Assembly (NCBI RefSeq): GCF_014836845.1
Contig: NZ_JACSQA010000001.1
Coordinates: forward strand, 248,001-312,000
From: Ureibacillus galli
GTDB taxonomy: Bacteria; Bacillota; Bacilli; Bacillales_A; Planococcaceae
Length of the DNA: 64,000 nucleotides
Direction of reading: 5' to 3'
Shown one piece after another: positions 17,627 through 27,028 of the stretch. The notes beneath the pieces were generated by a model, which worked only from the letters and a program-made list of their open reading frames with translations, was not told the DNA's origin and made no database searches. A program made the position numbers and the translations under genes. The number at the start of each line of letters is the position of its first letter. Within the stretch, counting starts at the first letter, position 1.

Positions 17627-19969
17627 ATGAATTTAAATGTTCGTCATGAACAACAACGAGTTGATCGTATCATGCAAATCATTGCTGATCGAATTCGTGA
17701 AATGGAGGAAGAAACTTCACGGCGGCAGAATGAAGTGGTGAATATTCGCAGGCACTTTTGGGATGAAGTAAAGGTGAATACGGATACCTTCGACGATTAT
17801 CTTGAGACCATTATTGGATTGAGACAAGAGGCACAAAATTTGTCTGTGAACGAAAGCACCCAAAGACATGCATCGAAGAGATTGTCAACGCTGCGACGTA
17901 TGCAGGATATTCCCTACTTCGGACGAATTGATTTTATCGAAGAAGGAACATCAACTCCAGAACAAATCTACATTGGAATTTCTTCACTTACAGATAAAAG
18001 CGGAGATGATTTTCTTATCTACGACTGGAGGGCACCTATTTCGAGCGTCTACTATGATTATCAACCAGGGCAAGCTCAGTATAAAACACCAGGAGGCATC
18101 ATCCATGGAATATTGGAGAAAAAATGGCAGTACCTTATTCGTCATGGGATTCTTCAATCTATGTTTGATACTAGCCTCACTATTGGAGACGAGATTTTAC
18201 AGCAAGTACTAGGTAAAGGTTCTGACAAAAAGATGCACAATATTGTAGCGACCATTCAACAAGAGCAAAATCGAATCATTCGTCATGATAGTGGAAAACT
18301 GTTGATTGTTCATGGAGCAGCTGGAAGTGGAAAAACATCTGCTGCACTTCAGCGGATTGCTTACTTGCTTTATAAGTATCGTGATAGGTTAAAGGCTGAT
18401 CAAATTATCCTATTTTCACCTAATTCATTGTTTAACAGTTATGTATCTAATGTACTTCCGGAGCTCGGTGAAGAGAATATGCAACAGGTCACTTTTCAAG
18501 ACTACCTAAACAATCGATTGAGTAATGACTTCGAAGTTGAAAATCCCTTCGAACAATTGGAATACATTTTAACTGTAGAGGATTCTCACGTCTATAAAGC
18601 ACGAGTTGCGAGCATCCGATTTAAAGCGTCTGTTCGCTTTTTCGAAGTAATCGACTTATATAGGAAGTCATTAGAATTATCCGGAATGGTATTTAGAGAT
18701 ATCATCTTCCGGGGAATGCCGATTGTTACTGCTGAACAAATCGCGGAAAGATTTTATAGTAGTGACACCTCGAATCGATTCCATAACAGACTTGAGAAGT
18801 TGAAGAATTGGTTATCACAGCAATTAAATGAAGTAGTGAAGAATGAATCGAGTAAGGAATGGGTAGAAGAAGAAATTGAACTGCTTAGTAACGAGGAATT
18901 TCATAAGGCATATACCTACTTAGCTGAAAAAAAGGGATTCAAAAGAGATTCACTTTCCGACTATGAACTGGAACCCAAAGCACTTGCCCGCTTAATTGTT
19001 CGACAAAAATTGCAGCCTTTACGAAGAAGAATCAAGGCGTATCATTTCATTGATATTCAGGGGATATATAGAAATTTATTTGCTGATTCGATGACTATTA
19101 AAAAATGGTTTGATGGAGAATTGCCTACAGAATGGGAGACTATTTGTCAAAAGACGCTGGAAACACTTGATGGTGGAAAGCTCTCTTACGAAGATGCTAC
19201 ACCGTTCTTACTTATAAAAGAACTAATTCTGGGCTTTCAAACGAATCGGTCAATCAAACACATACTTGTTGATGAAGCACAGGATTATTCACCATTTCAA
19301 TTTGAGTTTATAAAGCGATTATTTCCCGCTGCAAAAGTGACAGTGCTTGGTGATTTTAATCAAGCAATATTCACCCATGCTAGTCAAATGAACGATTTCC
19401 AAACACTTTCTAGTATTTATGGAGAGGCTGAAACAGAGATCATTAATATGACTCGAAGTTATCGATCCACAAAACCGATTATTGAATTTACACGCAGACT
19501 AGTGCCGAACGGCGAACACATTATCCCTTTTGAACGGGAAGGCGAAAAACCTGTATTGACTCGAATATCCAATCACGCCGGATTGCACAGTTGTATTACA
19601 TTCAAGGTAGAGGCTTTACAAAAGCTTCAATATAATAGTATCGCTATCATATGTAAATCAGCTGAAGAAAGTGAGCGTGCATACGAAGCCTTATCGAGTA
19701 TTGATAATATTAAGTTGTTGAGAAAAGGCTCAACAGAATATGAACAAGGGGTTATTGTCATTCCATCCTATTTGTCCAAAGGAATCGAATTCGACGCAGT
19801 TATTATCTATGACGCATCGGAGGAAGTATACGGTGATGAGAGCTTACGTCGAGTTTTCTACACAGCTTGCACTAGAGCGATGCATTATTTACAGTTATAC
19901 AGTGTAGGGGAACCTAGTCCCTTTTTGGAGAAGGTATTGCAAGATGGTTTCATTGAATTGATGGAATGA
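17627..19969 (+). CDS. helD: HelD-like RNA polymerase recycling helicase
   Basis: A UvrD/Rep-type superfamily 1 ATPase of about 780 residues. HelD family members bind stalled RNA polymerase and release it from nucleic acid. The N-terminus is a coiled-coil arm (about 1-75: MNLNVRHEQQRVDRIMQII...). Walker A is HGAAGSGKTSAALQR near residue 230, Walker B/DEAQD is LVDEAQDYSPFQFEF near residue 548, and the C-terminus has the SF1 motif VFYTACTRAMHYLQL. I chose the ATG at 17627 because the GTG at 17618 overlaps the AAAGGAG site. It is bracketed by two IS3 remnants, which suggests acquisition or rearrangement. The chromosomal main copy may be elsewhere. Confidence 0.85.
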   Translation: MNLNVRHEQQRVDRIMQIIADRIREMEEETSRRQNEVVNIRRHFWDEVKVNTDTFDDYLETIIGLRQEAQNLSVNESTQRHASKRLSTLRRMQDIPYFGRIDFIEEGTSTPEQIYIGISSLTDKSGDDFLIYDWRAPISSVYYDYQPGQAQYKTPGGIIHGILEKKWQYLIRHGILQSMFDTSLTIGDEILQQVLGKGSDKKMHNIVATIQQEQNRIIRHDSGKLLIVHGAAGSGKTSAALQRIAYLLYKYRDRLKADQIILFSPNSLFNSYVSNVLPELGEENMQQVTFQDYLNNRLSNDFEVENPFEQLEYILTVEDSHVYKARVASIRFKASVRFFEVIDLYRKSLELSGMVFRDIIFRGMPIVTAEQIAERFYSSDTSNRFHNRLEKLKNWLSQQLNEVVKNESSKEWVEEEIELLSNEEFHKAYTYLAEKKGFKRDSLSDYELEPKALARLIVRQKLQPLRRRIKAYHFIDIQGIYRNLFADSMTIKKWFDGELPTEWETICQKTLETLDGGKLSYEDATPFLLIKELILGFQTNRSIKHILVDEAQDYSPFQFEFIKRLFPAAKVTVLGDFNQAIFTHASQMNDFQTLSSIYGEAETEIINMTRSYRSTKPIIEFTRRLVPNGEHIIPFEREGEKPVLTRISNHAGLHSCITFKVEALQKLQYNSIAIICKSAEESERAYEALSSIDNIKLLRKGSTEYEQGVIVIPSYLSKGIEFDAVIIYDASEEVYGDESLRRVFYTACTRAMHYLQLYSVGEPSPFLEKVLQDGFIELME

Positions 19970-19978
19970 ATTCAATCA

Positions 19979-20128
19979 TATGGTTAATGATTATTTGAGT
20001 TTTTATAATGCATTAAGACGACAATGGAATTTAAAAATGATGACTCCGGTAGAATACCGAAGTCATCTTTTCGTCGCTTAAAGCAAGGTTACTTTTATTA
20101 AACTGCCCAAAATTTAGGGCGCAGTTCA
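19979..20128 (+). mobile_element. IS3-family 3' end (remnant 2)
   Basis: From about 19981 a 33-codon segment reads VNDYLSFYNALRRQWNLK then MMTPVEYRSHLFVA and stop, which is the C-terminus of an IS3-family orfB transposase. It is followed by an inverted terminal sequence at 20101-20128 whose reverse complement starts TGAACTGCGCCCTAA. The last 60 or so bases match remnant 1 closely (CAATGGAATTTAAAAA and GATGACTCCGGTA), so both come from the same element type. Confidence 0.75.
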
Positions 20129-20170
20129 TTACCTTATACTGTTTTTATTTAGTTTGAGGAAGTTGTGTAA

Positions 20171-20422
20171 CTAAAACTTCGACCCTTGATCTCCATATTT
20201 CTCAAGTAATTCTTCAAAAGACATATTTTTTTCCCGCTGTTTTCTTTCAAAGGCTAACTGCGCTTGACGTTCTTCTTCTTTAGCCTGCTCTTCTTCTACT
20301 AAATTTTTCTTCGTTGCTTTTAATTTTGCTAACACATCACCGTTTAATTGATCTTGTAATGTTAATGTCTCTTCATTTTTGGACAGTTGTACTGAAGATA
20401 CTGTTTTTTTCTTTTTCGCCAT
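20171..20422 (-). CDS. yqkE: YqkE family protein (DUF3886)
   Basis: A small, highly charged, soluble protein of 83 residues. It begins MAKKKKTVSSVQLSKN and has the long charged helix EEEQAKEEERQAQLAFERKQREKN broken across about residues 46-68, with SFEELLEKYGDQGSKF at the end. This pattern is typical of YqkE. Function is unknown. Position between yqkF and yqkD relatives supports the name. The ATG at 20422 gives the conserved start. Confidence 0.75.
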   Translation of the reverse strand: MAKKKKTVSSVQLSKNEETLTLQDQLNGDVLAKLKATKKNLVEEEQAKEEERQAQLAFERKQREKNMSFEELLEKYGDQGSKF

Positions 20423-20680
20423 TCTATTCACCTACTAGCAATTTCATATTTATATATTAGTTTATCATGATTTTGAAAAAAACTCTTTCATCTAAATCAT
20501 TCTCCTTTTTGTCACGAACTTAAACAAATATCGTTGCGTAGGATAGTAAGAAAGATATTTTCCACACATTGAATTCAACGGAAGTAAGAGCTAAATAAAT
20601 TTCTTTCCTTTTCGTCATATAACCGTGAATATTGACAGAATAAAGAATAATACTACTATTAATGAATCGAGGTGTTTTTA

Positions 20681-21634
20681 ATGAAACGAAAATTCTTTTG
20701 GGTTTCAAGTATTATCACCACCATTCTTTCCACTGCAACTACCATTTTCGGCTTCGCTGCTTCCAATCGACTGATGTATATTAAAAATAAAGACGCAAAT
20801 TTTATTTTCGATCGTGAATTAAAAGCACAACGTTTTGATGTAAATTGGTTCAATCAATGTCCAAAAGAAGAATTAAGTATTGACTCTCCTAATGGATATC
20901 CGATAAAAGGCATTTTCTTTCAACCGCTTGAAACGAAAAACACGATTATCATCTGTCATGGTGTTACAGAAAACAAAATTAATTCAGTAAAATATGCTCG
21001 CATGTTTGAACGACTTGGTTATAATTCCTTCGTATTTGATCATCGACGTCACGGTGATTCAGGAGGGAAAACGACTAGTTATGGTTATTATGAAAAATTT
21101 GATATTGCTGCGGTCGTCCAAACGGTGAAATCGATTGTTGGTGAAGATGCCATTATTGGAATACATGGTGAATCAATGGGGGCAGCAAGTATGATTTTAT
21201 ATGCTGGTCTAGTTGAAGACGGTGCAGACTTTTATATAGCAGATTGTGGATTTTCCAATTTTTCCGAGCTTATATCATATATATTAAAAAAAGAAACGAT
21301 TTTACGAACGAAAATTCCAATCCATTTAGCAAACATTTTTTTAAAAATGCGTGATGGCTATACATTAAAAAGCATCACACCGAAGGAAGCAGTTAAAAAT
21401 ATTCAATCACCGATACTTTTTATCCATAGTCTAGAGGATGATTTTATTTTGCCTTATATGACCGAAGAAATGTATGAAGAAAAAGAAGAACCGAAAATGT
21501 TAAAGTTATTTGAAAAAGGTGCTCACGCCCAATCCTTTAATCAAAACTCAAAAGAGTATGAAGAAACAGTATTAGAATTTTTACAAAAATATGTTTATGT
21601 AAATTTGGAATATATTGAAAAAGACATATCATGA
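20681..21634 (+). CDS. yqkD: Alpha/beta hydrolase, YqkD family
   Basis: Membrane-anchored serine hydrolase of about 317 residues. An N-terminal hydrophobic helix (about residues 5-25) is followed by an alpha/beta hydrolase domain. It has an oxyanion-side CHGVTENK segment, the nucleophile elbow GIHGESMGAAS (near residue 164), an Asp in HSLEDDFILP and a His in KGAHAQSF. The ATG at 20681 follows GAGGTG. The substrate is unknown. A terminator follows at 21669. Confidence 0.85.
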   Translation: MKRKFFWVSSIITTILSTATTIFGFAASNRLMYIKNKDANFIFDRELKAQRFDVNWFNQCPKEELSIDSPNGYPIKGIFFQPLETKNTIIICHGVTENKINSVKYARMFERLGYNSFVFDHRRHGDSGGKTTSYGYYEKFDIAAVVQTVKSIVGEDAIIGIHGESMGAASMILYAGLVEDGADFYIADCGFSNFSELISYILKKETILRTKIPIHLANIFLKMRDGYTLKSITPKEAVKNIQSPILFIHSLEDDFILPYMTEEMYEEKEEPKMLKLFEKGAHAQSFNQNSKEYEETVLEFLQKYVYVNLEYIEKDIS

Positions 21635-21668
21635 ATAAGTTGGAAGCCGAACTTCCATACAAAATATT

Positions 21669-21706
21669 AAAATCTGCCCTCTTCATTAGTTGGGGCAGAT
21701 TTTGTT
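21669..21706 (+). terminator. Terminator after yqkD
   Basis: AAATCTGCCC (21670-21679) pairs with GGGCAGATTT (21693-21702), followed by TTGTTTT. It begins 35 bases after the yqkD stop. Confidence 0.75.
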
Positions 21707-21840
21707 TTGGATGTATTCGACTACTTTCTTATATACCTCCCTTTTTATGTTTGATTGTTATCCGATATATTCCGTATATAAAATGTCGAGTCAATCCTAA
21801 ATATGATCGATAAGATGTAATTGTAAAGGAGGGAAAATAG

Positions 21841-22704
21841 ATGATTGAAAAATTTAATCATTTAATGGACTACATTGAAACACATTTAACGGAAGAGATA
21901 TCTGGAGAAGAGATATCAAAAATTGTAGGGCTATCTGATTATCATTTTAAAAGAATGTTCTCTTATATGGCTGGCATGTCATTAAAAGACTATATCAAAA
22001 ATAGGAGATTATCTGTTGCAAATGCTGAATTAATTAACGGAGCAAGGGTAACTGATATTGCTTATAAATATGGTTTTCAATCGATAGAGGGATTTTCAAG
22101 AGCCTTTCGTGAATGGAGTGGATTCTTACCTTCTGAAGTAATAAAGAACAAAATTCAAAAATCCTTTCCCAAATTTACATTCATTATCGATATAAAGGGA
22201 GGAATCTCAATGGAATTTAAAATTGAAAAGAAGGAGAATTTCAATATTGTTGGCGTATCGAAAAGGGTGCCTATTCAATTCGAAGGTGAAAATAAGGCAA
22301 TCTTAGAACTAGCCCAATCAATCACTGAACAACAACGAAATGAAATGCATCAATTAGCTGACCTATACCCCTATCAAGTGTTGAATGTATCGTATGATTT
22401 TGATGATGGTTTTTTAGAAGAAACAGGCTATTTAACGCATATGATAGGGTTTGCAACAACAAAAGAAAATCCATTCGATGATTTAGAGCAAATTTCTATC
22501 GACGAAAGCCTTTGGGCAATTTTCCCTAATCACGGACCATTCCCGTCTACATTCCAGGATACCCATGCAAAAATATATGCTGAATGGTTACCATCTTCCG
22601 GTTATGAAGTAGCAGATATTCCAGGAATTTCTTTTATAAAGCATAATAATTCTTCAGAAAATGTATATAGTGAAATATGGATTCCAGTAAAAGAAAAGAA
22701 GTAG
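21841..22704 (+). CDS. AraC-family regulator with C-terminal GyrI-like effector domain
   Basis: A 287-residue transcription factor. The N-terminal AraC/XylS double helix-turn-helix (about 1-105) includes IVGLSDYHFKRMFSYMAGMSLKDYI and VTDIAYKYGFQSIEGFSRAFREW. It is followed by a GyrI/SOUL-type ligand-binding domain (from about residue 120: MEFKIEKKENFNIVGVSKRVPI). Such fusions often sense hydrophobic or drug-like compounds. It has a strong GGAGGG ribosome site and stands alone, followed by a terminator. No target gene is evident next to it. Confidence 0.88.
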   Translation: MIEKFNHLMDYIETHLTEEISGEEISKIVGLSDYHFKRMFSYMAGMSLKDYIKNRRLSVANAELINGARVTDIAYKYGFQSIEGFSRAFREWSGFLPSEVIKNKIQKSFPKFTFIIDIKGGISMEFKIEKKENFNIVGVSKRVPIQFEGENKAILELAQSITEQQRNEMHQLADLYPYQVLNVSYDFDDGFLEETGYLTHMIGFATTKENPFDDLEQISIDESLWAIFPNHGPFPSTFQDTHAKIYAEWLPSSGYEVADIPGISFIKHNNSSENVYSEIWIPVKEKK

Positions 22705-22759
22705 CGTAAAACATAGAATGGTAAAATTCACAAAAGTTTAGTCCATTAAATCTAAATCC

Positions 22760-22792
22760 AAACCAGTTAGTAAAAAGACTAACTGGTTTTTG
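22760..22792 (+). terminator. Terminator after the AraC/GyrI gene
   Basis: AAACCAGTTAG pairs with CTAACTGGTTT around an 11-base loop, followed by TTTG. Confidence 0.75.
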
Positions 22793-22976
22793 AAATAACA
22801 GATCAATTATTTGCTCCATCCCAATTTATTTTTCCGTTTAATACGAACATACGATTTCTTATTTTTAGCTACAACCACGATTATATTTTTCTAGGATTCA
22901 TTCCTTTTGGAATTTTTAACTAATTAGGAATTTGTGGTGAATTGAGAAGAAAGTCGGATCAAAAAGGAGCCCTACA

Positions 22977-23390
22977 TTGAAAAAGTTTAAATGGTCTACT
23001 TTTTTATGGAAGTTGCTATGGGTTATCGGATTGATTATTTTATCATTAATAATTTTAAATTTGGAGACACAAGTCCGAAGTTACGTAGATTCAACATATA
23101 TTTTCAGTCTAATATTTTGGGTTAACTTAATGGATTCGATTATATTAGGAATCTATATTTCTCTTATTTTCGTAAAAAAATGGTCACTGAATATAAATCC
23201 AACTTTATTATGGGGTGTATCAATTCCTTGTTTATTCATTTCAATTTTTTCCCCCATCATGATTACTTTAGGAAAATCAATTCATTATTGGATCATACAA
23301 ATCTCTACTTTCGAAGTGTTCGGCATTGTTTCAGGAATGACACTTATTTTAAGTCTTTTTAGTAATCAATCAAAAATTGAACAGTTATAG
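22977..23390 (+). CDS. Four-helix membrane protein of unknown function (paralogue of 29777-30184)
   Basis: A 137-residue membrane protein with four predicted helices. I recognise no family. It starts with TTG behind AAAAAGGAG. It is clearly related to the protein at 29777-30184: both share WK-x-WVIGL near the N-terminus, LSLI-x-KKWS in the middle, a PC-F-FS turn and a C-terminal GMTL/GLTFMLS motif. The region 22793-22976 before it shows no gene. Confidence 0.7.
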   Translation: MKKFKWSTFLWKLLWVIGLIILSLIILNLETQVRSYVDSTYIFSLIFWVNLMDSIILGIYISLIFVKKWSLNINPTLLWGVSIPCLFISIFSPIMITLGKSIHYWIIQISTFEVFGIVSGMTLILSLFSNQSKIEQL

Positions 23391-23567
23391 AACGATTTGA
23401 ACTTTATGTCAATAAGAAAACACCTTATATTACAGCTTGTTGACATTATTTTACCAGCTACTGAATGTTCAGCAGTAGTTAAAAATTTTTCGTATTGGAA
23501 TACACGTTATACGGTTTGTTTCTAGCGACATTTCACACTTTAGAGGGTAAATGTTTCAATTGGAGAA

Positions 23568-23606
23568 ATAGTAGGCACTCCTTTTTTAAAAAGGAGTGCC
23601 TACTAT
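23568..23606. terminator. Bidirectional terminator
   Basis: ATAGTAGGCACTCC and GGAGTGCCTACTAT form a perfect palindrome around a TTTTTTAAAAA core. It can serve the membrane gene upstream and the SDR gene ending at 23648. The rest of 23391-23647 shows no gene. Confidence 0.75.
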
Positions 23607-23647
23607 TTAAAAGACAATCATTCATATAAATTGGTGCATAGAAAGAA

Positions 23648-24382
23648 TTAAAGTGCCGTGATTCCACCATCAACGATGAATTCAGAACCTGTAGAATAAC
23701 TTGATTCATCAGAAGCTAAATAAAGAACAAGGTTTGTTACTTCCTCTGGTTGGGCGACTCGTTTTAATGGAATCTGTTTAGAAAACTCTTCTACAGCAGC
23801 TTTTGTGTCCTCTTGAATTACCATTGGAGTAGCGATTACACCTGGGTGTACCGAGTTAACTCGAATGCCATAATGGGAACATTCCATCGCTGCTGCTTTT
23901 GTTATACCGCGAACTGCAAATTTTGTATCTGTATACCCAATAGCTCCACCAACAATACCGTTAATCGAAGAAATGTTAACAATTGAACCACCACCTGCTT
24001 TTTGCATAGATGGAATAATCGTCTTCATCCCTAAAAAAACTGATACTTGATTAATATCAACAATACGACGGTATTCTTCTTCGGAAGTTTCAAGGATGGA
24101 TTTTGCCATCGTAATACCAGCATTGTTTACTAAAATGTTGACTGGACCAAATTTTTCTTCCGCTTTTGCAACAACAGTTGCCCAATCATCTGCCTTTGTA
24201 ACATTCTGTTTTACAAATAAAGCATTTTCTCCTAACTCATTTGCTAAAGCCATTCCTTTTTCTTCATTTAAATCTGTAATAATCACTTTCGCGCCTTCTG
24301 CTATAAAGCGTCGTGCGTGGGATTCCCCCATTCCTTGAGCAGCCCCTGAAATAATTGCAACTTTACCTTCTAAACGATTCAT
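23648..24382 (-). CDS. Short-chain dehydrogenase/reductase
   Basis: Classical SDR of 244 residues with an NAD(P)-binding Rossmann fold. The cofactor motif is SGAAQGMGESHA (near residue 12), NNAG follows at about residue 87, the catalytic Ser is in VNISSINGI and the catalytic YxxxK is YTDTK. The end EFIVDGGITAL is typical. An acidic residue after strand 2 (ITDLNEE) suggests NAD rather than NADP. The substrate is unknown; 3-alpha-(hydroxysteroid)-like or cyclopentanol-like SDRs have similar lengths. It is divergent from a TetR regulator. Confidence 0.88.
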   Translation of the reverse strand: MNRLEGKVAIISGAAQGMGESHARRFIAEGAKVIITDLNEEKGMALANELGENALFVKQNVTKADDWATVVAKAEEKFGPVNILVNNAGITMAKSILETSEEEYRRIVDINQVSVFLGMKTIIPSMQKAGGGSIVNISSINGIVGGAIGYTDTKFAVRGITKAAAMECSHYGIRVNSVHPGVIATPMVIQEDTKAAVEEFSKQIPLKRVAQPEEVTNLVLYLASDESSYSTGSEFIVDGGITAL

Positions 24383-24589
24383 TTGTGTAGTCCTCCCTTT
24401 TGGCTTTCGATAACTGTGTTATCGGTTCTATCAAATCATTAAGTCATTTAATAGAAAATATTTATACTACAAATGTAAATTAACAGAATTTTGATAGGAA
24501 GTCAAAAGGAACGAACACTTTTTCAAAAAACAGACTATTATTTCATGATATAATTTTAAAAAGAAGGTATTTGACAAGGTGGTATTAAA

Positions 24590-25171
24590 ATGGCTAGTGA
24601 AGATCGCCGAATTATAAGAACTCGAAACAATTTAAAGAAAGCGATGATGGAGCTATTAAAGGAAAAGAACTTTAAAGATATATCGATTACTGAAATATCT
24701 AAATCTGCCCGCTGTAACCGAGTAACCTTTTATTCCCACTATGAAAACAGTACGCAGCTTTTAGCAGATATTTTTCAAGATTATTTAAATGAACTGGCAC
24801 AACATTATAAAGAAAGTTTTAAAGGGAAAAAATCATTTTCCTTATCTGATTATTCAAGAAATATTCCAATCTTTGAATTTGTATATGAAAATCAATTTGT
24901 GTTTTCCCTCATGTTAATGGGTGAAGTCATACCGGGTTCCCAAAATCATTTTTGTGAAACAATTTCAACTATTAGTAGAACGGATTTAACATTAAAGGAT
25001 GAAATTTGGTTTGATATTGAGGCAATTAACTTGTACAAAACATATGCCTTATTAGGATTATTTATTTATTGGATTAAAGAGGGGTTCGAAAGTTCCCCCG
25101 AAGAAATGGCCAAAAGATTATCCTTCCTATACTCCACAACAATAGGTGAGGCGATCGTTAAAAAGGAATAA
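24590..25171 (+). CDS. TetR/AcrR-family transcriptional regulator
   Basis: A 193-residue repressor. The N-terminal helix-turn-helix (NNLKKAMMELLKEKNFKDIS, then ITEISKSARCNRVTFYSHYEN) is followed by a helical ligand domain with a C-terminal TetR_C-like segment. It stands divergent from the SDR gene with a 207-base gap, which suggests it controls that gene. The ligand is unknown. Confidence 0.88.
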   Translation: MASEDRRIIRTRNNLKKAMMELLKEKNFKDISITEISKSARCNRVTFYSHYENSTQLLADIFQDYLNELAQHYKESFKGKKSFSLSDYSRNIPIFEFVYENQFVFSLMLMGEVIPGSQNHFCETISTISRTDLTLKDEIWFDIEAINLYKTYALLGLFIYWIKEGFESSPEEMAKRLSFLYSTTIGEAIVKKE

Positions 25172-25298
25172 TCATTGCTTATCCACATGCTACCTCCTAT
25201 TTCCTAATCGTTTCGATTCTTTTTTAGTTTTAAGATTACTTTGATTTATAGGAACAAGTGTTCTAAACTGGATATAGACATATTGGGGAGGTGAATTG

Positions 25299-25868
25299 GT
25301 GAGACCTAATTTAGCAAAGGATATTAGCATTCAAAGTTTTAAAGATTACTATTGGTTAAAAGAAGAGTTACAAAACTTTTGTAGAGAAAATGGACTAAGT
25401 TCAACAGGTTCAAAATTTGAACTTTCCCATCGAATTGAAACATTTCTTCAGACAGGAGAAATTAAAAAGCCTAATAGAAAATCGAGTACAAATAAAAAGA
25501 ATGAACAAAGTACAAAATTAAATTTAAATACCGTCATTACAGAAAATCATCGATGTAGTCAAGAGGTGAGGACCTTTTTCAAAACAGTCATTCCGAAGTT
25601 CCATTTTTCTACATATATTCAAAACTTTTTTAAAAATAATGTAGGCAAAACCTATCAGGATGTAGTAAATGCTTGGTATGAGGAAGAAATACGAAGGAAA
25701 GATCCCTCATATAAAAAAGTAATTGCACCTCAATTTGAATACAATCGATTTATTCACGACTTTTTTGAAGACCCGAAAAATCAAGGGAAAAGTCTTAAAC
25801 AAGCGATTGAAGCATGGAATAACATTAAGAAACTTCCCGGTAACAACAAATATGAACAACATCATTAG
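25299..25868 (+). CDS. SAP-domain protein with DUF6434-like C-terminus
   Basis: A 189-residue, very basic protein. A SAP-like helix-extension-helix (about 10-50: SFKDYYWLKEELQNFCREN, then GLSSTGSKFELSHRIETFL) suggests nucleic-acid binding. It is followed by a Lys/Ser/Asn-rich linker and two related segments around 90-175 (HFSTYIQNFFKNN.GKTYQDVVNAWYEEE and EYNRFIHDFFEDPKNQGKSLKQAIEAW). The repeated pattern suggests an internal duplication. The start is GTG 25299, eight bases after GGAGG; TTG 25296 is also possible. Function unknown. Confidence 0.75.
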   Translation: MRPNLAKDISIQSFKDYYWLKEELQNFCRENGLSSTGSKFELSHRIETFLQTGEIKKPNRKSSTNKKNEQSTKLNLNTVITENHRCSQEVRTFFKTVIPKFHFSTYIQNFFKNNVGKTYQDVVNAWYEEEIRRKDPSYKKVIAPQFEYNRFIHDFFEDPKNQGKSLKQAIEAWNNIKKLPGNNKYEQHH

Positions 25869-25972
25869 CAAAGAAACCAAAAGTTTGAATCCGATCCTGT
25901 TTCGGGCTCAAGCTTTTTTCATTAACTCGGATGTCTCTAACAAAAAACTAATTTCTCCATGTTGTTATATTA

Positions 25973-26003
25973 AAAAACCGACAGATTTTATAATCTATCG
26001 GTA
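25973..26003 (-). terminator. Terminator after the LysR gene
   Basis: On the minus strand ACCGATAGATT pairs with AATCTGTCGGT, followed by TTTTTTAAT. It starts 17 bases after the LysR stop. Confidence 0.75.
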
Positions 26004-26019
26004 AATAGTAATATTCTTT

Positions 26020-26916
26020 TTAAATCAGTTCACGATAATAAAATCGTGTTAATTCAATAAAATACTTAAAATGGTCCTCCATCTTCTTATCTTTATGCCA
26101 AGCTAGTTGAGTAAAAATAGACTCAAGTTGGATACCCGAAGTTAATGCTTTTAATGTACCCTTCTCTAATTCTTGTTCAACGACCATTTTCGGTAAGTAG
26201 CTAATACCTAATCCAGCTATTGTACATTGTTTAATAGCCTCAATGCTTACGAACTCGATTACTTGTTTAGGATAAATATTTTGCATCGTTAACATATTTT
26301 CCAATTGGTTACGATAGGAGCAACCTTGTTCTGTTAAAAGTAAGGTCTGGTTGGAGAGATCCGTTAAAAAATCCGTTGAATCCCCTTCTTTTGCAGTTGA
26401 AGATGATGTAACAAATATAATTTCTTCCTGTACAAGGGGCTTTATTTCAAGTGTTGGCAACGATTTGAAAGTGTCTGTAATAAGCGCAAAATCTAACTCT
26501 CCTCGATGAATCATTTCCTGTGCAATTTCTCTCGTATGGACTGGTTTAAAGATGACCTGTATTTTCGGATACTTCTTCTTTAACTCAGCTAGAATAGCAG
26601 GTAAGCGGTAAGTACATTGACTCTCTTGAGCACCAATAGTAATTTTTAAATACTTTTCTCCTAAACCTGTTACTTCCTCCATCATCTCAAGGTGAAGGTT
26701 CACCATTTTTGTAGCATACACTTGAAATTCTTTTCCTGAAACGGTCAGGATTAGTTTCTTCCCTAATCTTTCAAATAATTCAACCCCTATTTCTTCTTCC
26801 AATGCTTTAATTTGGGCTGTAATACTTGATTGGGCATAGCCTAATTGCTTTGCTGTTTGGGTAAAATTTAACGTTTCAGAAGCAACTAAAAAAGTTTGCA
26901 ATTGCTTTATATCCAT
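26020..26916 (-). CDS. LysR-family transcriptional regulator
   Basis: A 298-residue LysR regulator. The N-terminal winged helix (LQTFLVASETLNFTQTAKQL, then GYAQSSITAQIKALEEEIG) is followed by a periplasmic-binding-like effector domain from about residue 90. It is divergent from the flavin reductase at 27029 with a 112-base gap, the usual arrangement for LysR and its target. Confidence 0.92.
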   Translation of the reverse strand: MDIKQLQTFLVASETLNFTQTAKQLGYAQSSITAQIKALEEEIGVELFERLGKKLILTVSGKEFQVYATKMVNLHLEMMEEVTGLGEKYLKITIGAQESQCTYRLPAILAELKKKYPKIQVIFKPVHTREIAQEMIHRGELDFALITDTFKSLPTLEIKPLVQEEIIFVTSSSTAKEGDSTDFLTDLSNQTLLLTEQGCSYRNQLENMLTMQNIYPKQVIEFVSIEAIKQCTIAGLGISYLPKMVVEQELEKGTLKALTSGIQLESIFTQLAWHKDKKMEDHFKYFIELTRFYYRELI

Positions 26917-27028
26917 ACAAAAAACTCCTTAATCGTTTTTTTCGATTGTTTTCATCGAATTATTCAGCTTTTTAAATGATTTATTTTACTATAAACTTCT
27001 TTTAGATAAATAGAAAGGGAGTTTTTAG

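Noticed and set aside
21631-21813. 60-codon open frame starting in the stop of yqkD
   Set aside because: It runs through the yqkD terminator hairpin, has no ribosome site, and its composition (Cys/Ile/Tyr-rich) follows from AT-rich non-coding DNA.
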